Shown here: in pieces, positions 1-5,025 of the stretch
How the letters are laid out: each line of letters opens with the position of its first letter
Position numbering within the stretch: the stretch's first letter is position 1
Origin: Planctomycetota bacterium
GTDB lineage: Bacteria; Planctomycetota; Planctomycetia; Gemmatales; Gemmataceae
Direction of reading: 5' to 3'
Length of the DNA stretch: 9,162 nt
Assembly: GCA_018970845.1 (NCBI GenBank)
Contig: JAGWVO010000132.1
Location: 1 to 9,162 of the forward strand
Made by a program: the position numbers and the translations under genes
Notes under the pieces: model-generated
What the model was told of the DNA's origin: nothing
The model's database searches: none
What the model saw: only the letters and a program-made list of their open reading frames with translations

Positions 1-491
1 ACGCGGGCGTTCCCCTCGTTGCACAGCTTGTACCAGCCGTAATGGGTGCCCGGTGAAAGGCGGACATCGTCCGGCAGTGGGCCGGCCGGGTAAATCGAGG
101 GAGGCCCGAAAACGGCGGCGCTGCTCGCCAGCACCACCCTGCCGATGGACTCGCCAATCTGCCGCGCGGCTTCCAGCACCTCGAGCGTTCCCAATACATT
201 GACGCGGGCGCCATCGATCGGCCTGGCCCGGCAGGTGGGCACCTGAAGACCGGCAAGGTGGATGATTCCGCCGACGCCATGCTCGCGGCAAGCCTGCAGC
301 ACGGCGCCCGGGGCGCTCACATCACCCTGATGGAACGGCAGGCTGGAGATTTGCTCGGCGGTGAGCACGATCTCGAGGCGCCGGGGATTCCGGTCGAGGT
401 CGAAAAGCACCGGATGATGTCCCTGCGCGAGCAGTTCGCGGACGATCCATGCGCCGAAAAATCCGTATCCGCCGGTCACAAGCACGCGCAT
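1..491 (-). CDS. NAD-dependent epimerase/dehydratase (extended SDR), partial, N-terminal 163 codons
   Basis: Reading the minus strand from ATG at 491-489 gives an open frame that runs off the left edge. It begins MRVLVTGGYGFFGAW, a Rossmann fold with the GxxGxxG NAD(P)-binding loop at residues 7-13. It continues with an acidic residue ending beta-2 (FD, 30-31), the GD pair at 56-57, HLAG at 78-81, VNVLGTLEVLEAA at 97-109, LASSAAVFG at 121-129 (catalytic Ser region), and YGWYK at 151-155, the catalytic YxxxK. These are the ordered landmarks of extended short-chain dehydrogenases such as UDP-sugar 4-epimerases and uronate dehydrogenases. The substrate cannot be told because the C-terminal half lies outside the window. 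A GGGAG Shine-Dalgarno sits 7 nt or so upstream of the ATG. It starts 27 bp after the gyrA stop on the same strand, so co-transcription with gyrA is likely. Motifs are seen; the family is established; the substrate is unknown. Confidence 0.93.
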   Translation of the reverse strand, partial: MRVLVTGGYGFFGAWIVRELLAQGHHPVLFDLDRNPRRLEIVLTAEQISSLPFHQGDVSAPGAVLQACREHGVGGIIHLAGLQVPTCRARPIDGARVNVLGTLEVLEAARQIGESIGRVVLASSAAVFGPPSIYPAGPLPDDVRLSPGTHYGWYKLCNEGNAR

Positions 492-518
492 CGCGGGACT
501 CCCGTTCGGGTGCCGGGT

Positions 519-3227
519 TCAGGGCGCGGGCGGCGCCGCTTCCCCTTCCGTCGCGGGCGCCGGTTCCTCATGCGCCACCACGGCGAGGCTGGCCACCCGG
601 TCGCCATCGCGGAGGTTGATGAGCCGGACCCCCTTGGTGTTGCGGCCGCACAGGCGGATCTGGTCGATCGGGCTGCGGTTCACCATGCCGCTCGCGGAAA
701 TGAGGATGAGATCCTCGTCGCCCTTGACCGCGGCGATGCCGATGACAGGGCCGTTGCGGCCTTCCACCTTGATGTCGCGCACTCCCTTGCCGCCCCGGCG
801 CTGGAGGCGGTACCGCAGGGTGGATGGCTCGGGGATTTCCTCGCCGTCCTCGCCGCCGGCCGGTTCGGCCACCTCGGCCTCGGGACCCTCGTCCTCCTCC
901 TCGACATTCGAGACGCCGAAGGGGGTCCGCTTCCCGAATCCGTTGGCGCAGACGGTGAGCAGGGCGCCGGCGGGATCGACCACCACCATGCCCACGACCT
1001 CGTCGTCGCCCACCAGCTTGATGCCCTTGACGCCGCGCGTGTTGCGGCCGGTGTCCCGGGTGTCGGAGGCGTCGAACCGGATGGCGAGCCCGTTCCGCGT
1101 GACCAGCATGATGTGCTCGCCCTCGCGGACGATGGCGCTGCCGATCAGGCTGTCGCCCTCGTCGAGGTTGATGGCGATGATGCCGCCGTTGCGGGGCCTT
1201 GAATAATCCGCCAGGGGCGTTTTCTTCACCACGCCGCGCCGCGTCACCATCACCACCGACTGTCCATCGGTTTCTGCGAGGGAGGCCACCGGCAAAATGC
1301 CCGAGATCTTCTCCTCGGCCCGAAGCGAAAGCACATTGGCCAGCGCCCGTCCCTGGCTGGTCCGGCTCAGCTTGGGCACGCGGAATACGCGCATCCAGTA
1401 GACGAGGCCGAGGTTCGTGAAGCAGAGCAGGTAGGCATGCGTGCTGGCGACGAACATCCGCTCGACGAAGTCGTCATCGCGCGTCATGCCGCCGGAAACG
1501 CCGCGTCCGCCGCGGTTCTGGGTCCGGTAGTCGGTGAGCGACTGGCTCTTGATGTAGCCCAGGCGGCTCAGGGTGACGACCCGGTCCTCCTTCTCGATGA
1601 AGTCCTCGTCCTCGAGTTCCTCGGCGTCGCCTCCGATCTCGGTTCGGCGGGGCTGGCCGTGGCGTTCACGGAGTTCCACAAGGTCGGCCCGAACCACCGC
1701 GAGGATGTTCCTTTCGTCGGAGAGCAGTTCCTCGTAGCGCGTGATGTCGCCCCTGAGGCCTTGGAACTCCTTGAGGATTTCGTCGCGTTCGAGCGCGGCC
1801 AGTTGGCCAAGCTGCAGCCGCACCACGGCGTCAGCCTGGGCTTCCGTCATCCGGTATTCCGGCAGGTCGCCCAGTTCCCGTGTCAGTGCGGTGAAGCCCT
1901 CGGTGCCCAAGGCCCGCTCGAGGACCGCGCGCGAGACGGGCATGTCCATCAGGTTGCGCTTGGCTTCCTGCCGGTTCGGCGAGGCGCGGCAGATCCGGAT
2001 CACCTCGTCGAGCGAACTGATGGCGATCAGTTGGCCTTCGAGCACATGGCATCGTTCCTTGGCCTTGCGAAGCAGGAACTGGGTGCGGCGCCTGATGACC
2101 TCCGTCCGGTGCTTGAGGAAGCACTCGATGAGTTCCTTGATCGTCAGGAGGCGCGGACGCCCGTCGACAAGCGCCAGCAGGATGATGCTGGCGGTCCGCT
2201 CCAGCGGCGAGAACCGGTAGAGCTGGTTGAGCACGGTCTCGGGATCGGCGTCGCGCTTGAGGTCGATCACGAGGCGGACCGGTTCCCCGCCGCGCTGGCT
2301 CGACTCGTCACGAATCGCCGAGATACCCTTGATCCGCTCCGCCTTGACCAACTCGCCAATCTGCTCGGCAAGCCGGTTGCGCGTCTGCTGGAAGGGAACC
2401 TCGGTGATGATGATCTGGTTGAGCCGGCCCTCGGCATGCACATGGGCCCGCGCCCTGAGCGTCACTCGCCCGCGGCCGGTCAGGTAGCCCTCGCGGATGC
2501 CCCCCCGGCCGCAGATGATGCCGCCGGTCGGGTAGTCGGGCCCGGGCAGCAACTCCATCAAGTCGAGGATTCCCACCGATGGCTCGTCGATCACGCGGAT
2601 CGCGGCGTCGCACACCTCGGCGAGGTTGTGGGGCGGGATTTCCGTGGCCATGCCCACGGCGATGCCGTCGGACCCGTTGACGAGAAGGTTCGGGAACCGG
2701 CTGGGCAAGACCAGGGGTTCCCGGTATTTGCCGTCGTAATTGTCGATGAAATCGACCGTCTCGCTCTCGAGATCCTCGAGCATTTCGGCGGCGACCGGGG
2801 TCAGCCTGGCCTCGGTGTACCTCATCGCGGCGGGGGGAAGCCCCGCGATCGAACCGAAGTTGCCCTGGCTGTGCACCAGCCTGTGGCGCATGTTCCAGTC
2901 CTGGGCCATGCGGACCAGGGTCGGGTAGATCACCTGCTCGCCGTGCGGGTGATAGCGCTTCATCGTCTCGCCGACGATGCCCGCGCACTTGCTGGTCGCG
3001 CTTGTCGGCCCCAGCCCGAGGTCGTTCATCGCCACCAGGATGCGGCGCTGGGATGGCTTCAGGCCGTCGCGGGCGTCGGGGAGGGCGCGGCTCACGATCA
3101 CGCTCATCGCGTAGGTCAGGTAGCTGTCGCGCAACTCGTCGGCGATGTCGAGGGGTTGGGAGCCCTCTCCCGGCGGCACCCCCTCGTCGACGGGGGGATT
3201 GGTTGGCGGTAGGTCGGACAAGGCCAC
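519..3227 (-). CDS. gyrA: DNA gyrase subunit A (type IIA topoisomerase A subunit)
   Basis: GyrA is the breakage-reunion subunit that, with GyrB, introduces negative supercoils. The 902-residue product has an N-terminal winged-helix/tower region (about 28-535) and a C-terminal beta-pinwheel (about 547-885). The catalytic Arg-Tyr pair is R136-Y137 in AAMRYTEARL, an offset of 15 from E. coli Tyr122. QGNFGSIAG (121-129) is conserved. A GyrA-box-like QNRGGRG lies at 570-576 and a canonical QRRGGKG at 809-815, supporting GyrA over ParC. Odd points: the quinolone-contact positions equivalent to E. coli Ser83 and Asp87 are Gln98 and Pro102, and a Glu/Asp-rich insert lies at about 775-802. The start codon is GTG (3227-3225); no in-frame ATG lies upstream before a stop at 3269-3267. 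GAGG at 3235-3232 leaves only 3 nt to the GTG, so TTG at 3221-3219 (spacing 9) is an alternative start. No gyrB is adjacent within the window. Confidence 0.95.
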   Translation of the reverse strand: MALSDLPPTNPPVDEGVPPGEGSQPLDIADELRDSYLTYAMSVIVSRALPDARDGLKPSQRRILVAMNDLGLGPTSATSKCAGIVGETMKRYHPHGEQVIYPTLVRMAQDWNMRHRLVHSQGNFGSIAGLPPAAMRYTEARLTPVAAEMLEDLESETVDFIDNYDGKYREPLVLPSRFPNLLVNGSDGIAVGMATEIPPHNLAEVCDAAIRVIDEPSVGILDLMELLPGPDYPTGGIICGRGGIREGYLTGRGRVTLRARAHVHAEGRLNQIIITEVPFQQTRNRLAEQIGELVKAERIKGISAIRDESSQRGGEPVRLVIDLKRDADPETVLNQLYRFSPLERTASIILLALVDGRPRLLTIKELIECFLKHRTEVIRRRTQFLLRKAKERCHVLEGQLIAISSLDEVIRICRASPNRQEAKRNLMDMPVSRAVLERALGTEGFTALTRELGDLPEYRMTEAQADAVVRLQLGQLAALERDEILKEFQGLRGDITRYEELLSDERNILAVVRADLVELRERHGQPRRTEIGGDAEELEDEDFIEKEDRVVTLSRLGYIKSQSLTDYRTQNRGGRGVSGGMTRDDDFVERMFVASTHAYLLCFTNLGLVYWMRVFRVPKLSRTSQGRALANVLSLRAEEKISGILPVASLAETDGQSVVMVTRRGVVKKTPLADYSRPRNGGIIAINLDEGDSLIGSAIVREGEHIMLVTRNGLAIRFDASDTRDTGRNTRGVKGIKLVGDDEVVGMVVVDPAGALLTVCANGFGKRTPFGVSNVEEEDEGPEAEVAEPAGGEDGEEIPEPSTLRYRLQRRGGKGVRDIKVEGRNGPVIGIAAVKGDEDLILISASGMVNRSPIDQIRLCGRNTKGVRLINLRDGDRVASLAVVAHEEPAPATEGEAAPPAP

Positions 3228-3239
3228 GATCCTCGCACT

Positions 3240-3267
3240 ATTCGGGCGCCCGGCCGCTGGGCCGAAT
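3240..3267 (-). promoter_or_regulatory. Inverted repeat (stem-loop) in the gyrA leader
   Basis: ATTCGG (3240-3245) pairs with CCGAAT (3262-3267), and inside it CCC (3249-3251) pairs with GGG (3259-3261) across a 3-nt bulge. It lies just upstream of the gyrA GAGG ribosome binding site. No T-run follows on either strand, so it is not a normal Rho-independent terminator. It may be a leader stem or a protein site; its function is unknown. Confidence 0.4.
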
Positions 3268-3282
3268 CACCTTCATCTGGTT

Positions 3283-3288
3283 ATTGTA
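3283..3288 (-). promoter_or_regulatory. Possible -10 box for gyrA
   Basis: On the minus strand this hexamer reads TACAAT, 5 of 6 matches to a sigma-70-type -10 box, about 56 nt upstream of the gyrA GTG. No good -35 is found at 16-18 nt; the nearest TTGCCG is 22 nt away. The call therefore rests on the -10 alone. Confidence 0.25.
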
Positions 3289-3316
3289 ATGAAATCATGA
3301 AGGATTGGCCCGGCAA

Positions 3317-4579
3317 TCACCCTGTGAATCCGAAGATCCTCCTGGCGTTGCCGTTGAGCAGTTCAACCGCCGCGGCAACCGCCTGTTCCTCGGTCAGGTA
3401 GCCCGGTTCCACGAGGTCCTCCGCGAGAACCTTGGACAATATGCCACGGAACATCGCGAACTTCGGCAGCACGAACTCCAGCTTGTAGGCGTCCGAGTAG
3501 TAACCCACCAGCTTGCCCAGCGGCGCGGCCTGCAGCCTTTCCCGCAGGTCGCGCGTGATGATCCCGGGGATGTTGGCGTACCACCAATGGCCGTGGGCCA
3601 CCACATTCGGGAATATCCAGGCGTGGCTGGCCAATTCCTGGTTCTGAGCGCCGTCGAGCACGGAAACGGGGAAAACGACCTTCGGAAACGCGTTGAACAA
3701 TTTCCGGAACTGCAGGAGCGAGGTGCGGCGGTCGAACAGGTCCTGCCCCTGGAAAACGCCATTCTCGTACACCCTCCGGTTGACGCCGATCATGAGGTCG
3801 AATGGCAACCGGTGATCCTGGCAGAACTCGGCCAACATCCAGAAAAGGCCGTTTTGCCTGTCCGTGTTGCCCGCCTCGTTGGACAGCAGGGCCCTCCCGA
3901 ACGCCTCCGGGCTGACGGGTTCGGGGCTGAAGTCGGGAGGCAGTGATATGGCGCAGGCCTTCGCTCCCTTGGAAATGAAATGCGTGAACAGCCTGCCCAC
4001 GGCCTCGCGCACGCCCGGGCCGTCGCGGCGGTCGATGCCGGTGGCCTTGGCCAGCCTGGCCCTCACCTCGTCCTTGTGGAAATGAAAGACGAGATCATCG
4101 GTCCGCAGGCAGGGCACATAGCGGCGGGTGTCAAAGCCGGTCAGGGGGTCGTCGAAATCGTTGGTCAGGAAGACAGCCTCAACCTTGGTGCGCTTCCAAA
4201 GCTCCTGCTCCCAACCGGCCGCGTTGAAAACCTTGGCCGCGGAATCGAAAAGAAAATCAGCGTCGGCCTGGGTGGGCGCATGGCCGGCATAGCCAAGGTG
4301 ATCTCGGCAAACGCGCACGAACCAGGAATGCTGCGCCGTGTTGGCCAGCCGCGGCAGCCATTCAAGCAGCGTGCGGCATCTCTCTCGAGGTTCGAAGCCC
4401 TGTTCCAGGCAGGTCTTGGGCATCCCGGCCGAATGGGCCAACTCGGTGTAGTAGTGGTAACCCAGAATATCATCGAGGCTTGTGGCGGTGGGTTTCGGGC
4501 CCGGCACATGGGAATGGGAATCGACAATCGGAATGCGGTCGATTTCCGAACGCAATCGTTGAAGCAGGGGCTGGGACAT
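3317..4579 (-). CDS. Uronate-isomerase-like amidohydrolase-superfamily protein
   Basis: This 420-residue protein resembles the glucuronate/uronate isomerase (UxaC) family, divergent members of the amidohydrolase TIM-barrel superfamily; E. coli UxaC is about 470 residues. The metal-binding HxH is at H22/H24 (IVDSHSHVPG), FLTNDFDDPL (137-146) matches the family's TDDP region, AHGHWWYAN (328-336) matches the GWWFND region, and YSDAYKLEF (361-369) carries the likely metal-ligand Asp363. NARRIFGF near the C-terminus is typical. Differences from UxaC, judged from memory: the Arg after the Asp (DSR in UxaC) is replaced by Tyr/Lys (DAYK), and the His of the HIG motif appears as Met263 (LMIGVNRRV). 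It may therefore act on another substrate. No signal peptide is visible, so it is probably cytoplasmic. The ATG start lacks a strong Shine-Dalgarno (GGAAAG, about 12-14 nt upstream). It lies upstream of gyrA with an 89-bp gap. Confidence 0.82.
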   Translation of the reverse strand: MSQPLLQRLRSEIDRIPIVDSHSHVPGPKPTATSLDDILGYHYYTELAHSAGMPKTCLEQGFEPRERCRTLLEWLPRLANTAQHSWFVRVCRDHLGYAGHAPTQADADFLFDSAAKVFNAAGWEQELWKRTKVEAVFLTNDFDDPLTGFDTRRYVPCLRTDDLVFHFHKDEVRARLAKATGIDRRDGPGVREAVGRLFTHFISKGAKACAISLPPDFSPEPVSPEAFGRALLSNEAGNTDRQNGLFWMLAEFCQDHRLPFDLMIGVNRRVYENGVFQGQDLFDRRTSLLQFRKLFNAFPKVVFPVSVLDGAQNQELASHAWIFPNVVAHGHWWYANIPGIITRDLRERLQAAPLGKLVGYYSDAYKLEFVLPKFAMFRGILSKVLAEDLVEPGYLTEEQAVAAAVELLNGNARRIFGFTG

Positions 4580-4606
4580 GATGGTTGAACTTTCCGCCTG
4601 TGCCGG

Positions 4607-4621
4607 TTGTAACGGTTACAA
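4607..4621. promoter_or_regulatory. 15-bp inverted repeat, candidate operator
   Basis: TTGTAACGGTTACAA is a perfect inverted repeat of TTGTAAC and GTTACAA around one central base. It lies 28 bp upstream of the amidohydrolase start codon, and a further TTGTAA half-site is at 4639-4644. The shape resembles LacI-family operators, and its position would block transcription of the minus-strand gene. It also lies about 170-180 bp upstream of the predicted sigma-54 start on the plus strand, a distance used by sigma-54 enhancer-binding activators. Which role applies cannot be seen. Confidence 0.5.
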
Positions 4622-4761
4622 CATTGAACCTTTTACTGTTGTAAATCCTTCCATGCCCGGGGGCGAGATTGCCGAAACTTCCGGTCGAAATAATTGGCGT
4701 GGAAATTTTAAGTGTTTTCTCAGCCTTGTTTTGCGTCTATTGGCGAGCCCGCGTTTTCTGA

Positions 4762-4777
4762 TTGGCACAGGGGGTGC
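4762..4777 (+). promoter_or_regulatory. Sigma-54 (RpoN) type -24/-12 promoter
   Basis: TTGGCACAGGGGGTGC matches the sigma-54 consensus TGGCAC-N5-TTGC with one mismatch in the -12 element (GTGC for TTGC). The diagnostic GG (4764-4765) and GC (4776-4777) are separated by exactly 10 bases. Taking C4777 as -12 places the start near 4789-4790, at the head of the hairpin-rich RNA ending in the terminator at 4966. The consensus is established; its use here is inferred. Confidence 0.5.
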
Positions 4778-4788
4778 GATGTTTCTTT

Positions 4789-4966
4789 TGTTCAAGTCAG
4801 TCAACCTTCGGGTTGGTGCTCCCCCCGGGCATATGTCTTGAGCAGGCGAGCCAACATCCCCCCGGTGCTGGCTGGTTCTCACAGAAGATGGGCCGTTCCC
4901 CCCCGGTCGGCCATCCTCCTCCTTGCGCGGCCCTTCTCCCCCCCGGGAAGGGCCGCGTTTCTTTTT
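4789..4966 (+). ncRNA. Candidate structured RNA with repeated C-rich hairpin loops (sRNA or leader)
   Basis: This is a predicted RNA of about 175 nt between a sigma-54-type promoter and a Rho-independent terminator. A first small hairpin is CAACC-TTCG-GGTTG (4802-4815). Four further hairpins follow, each exposing a C6-7 run followed by GG in its loop. H1 has stem TGCTC (4817-4821) / GAGCA (4840-4844). H2 has stem AGCCA (4849-4853) / TGGCT (4869-4873), with CA/TG inside closing a TCCCCCCGG loop. H3 has stem ATGGgCCG (4888-4895) / CGGCCAT (4908-4914), loop 4896-4907. H4 is the terminator with loop TCCCCCCCGG. The linker between H3 and H4 reads CCTCCTCCTTG, an anti-Shine-Dalgarno-like sequence. 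No Rfam family was recognised: it lacks the SRP, 6S and tmRNA signatures I know. It may act in trans or as an attenuating leader of the peptidase gene 60 bp downstream. Structure was read by eye, not folded. Confidence 0.5.
4926..4966 (+). terminator. Rho-independent terminator upstream of the S9 peptidase gene
   Basis: CGCGGCCCTTC (4926-4936) pairs perfectly with GAAGGGCCGCG (4947-4957), giving an 11-bp GC-rich stem with a 10-nt C-rich loop, followed by TTTCTTTTT. It lies on the plus strand 60 bp before the peptidase start, with no plus-strand protein gene upstream. It must therefore end a small RNA or attenuate the peptidase leader. Confidence 0.85.
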
Positions 4967-5011
4967 CGTGCAAGTCAGATTTCCTAGGATTTTCATTGGA
5001 AAATCGAACAC

Positions 5012-5017
5012 GGGAGG
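5012..5017 (+). promoter_or_regulatory. Ribosome binding site fixing the S9 peptidase start
   Basis: GGGAGG lies 8 nt upstream of ATG at 5026 (11 nt from the next ATG at 5029). It selects this start over the open reading frame that extends fortuitously back to 4762 through the structured RNA and terminator. The extended sequence GGGAGGAT can also pair with ATCCTCCT at 4913-4920. Confidence 0.75.
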
Positions 5018-5025
5018 ATCCGCCC

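Larger units (their letters stand above)
4781..4978 (+). repeat. Imperfect direct repeats bracketing the hairpin array
   Basis: The 20-base stretch at 4781-4800 recurs at 4957-4978 with one substitution and a 2-base insertion. Both copies have GTTTCTTTT followed by CAAGTCAG. The first copy spans the predicted transcription start and the second spans the terminator T-run. The coordinates cover both copies and the segment between them. Confidence 0.6.

Noticed and set aside
1437..3212. A 591-codon open frame on the plus strand antisense to gyrA (and a shorter one at 258-1202)
   Set aside because: They mirror a highly conserved gyrA on the other strand in GC-rich DNA, resemble no family, and 258-1202 crosses two real genes. 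They are shadows.
3303..3318. GATTG-GCCCGG-CAATC hairpin as a terminator of the amidohydrolase gene
   Set aside because: The stem is only 5 bp, it overlaps the stop codon, and no T-run follows on the minus strand.
4789..4966. Known small RNAs (SRP RNA, 6S RNA, tmRNA) or a known riboswitch in the intergenic region
   Set aside because: The SRP GGAAGGNAGCAGC-type motif, the long 6S duplex with central bubble, tRNA-like ends, and the conserved cores of common riboswitches were looked for and not seen.
4762..5025. N-terminal extension of the S9 peptidase back to ATG 4762
   Set aside because: The extension runs through a sigma-54 promoter, C-rich hairpins and a terminator, has no protein-like composition, and a good ribosome binding site supports 5026.
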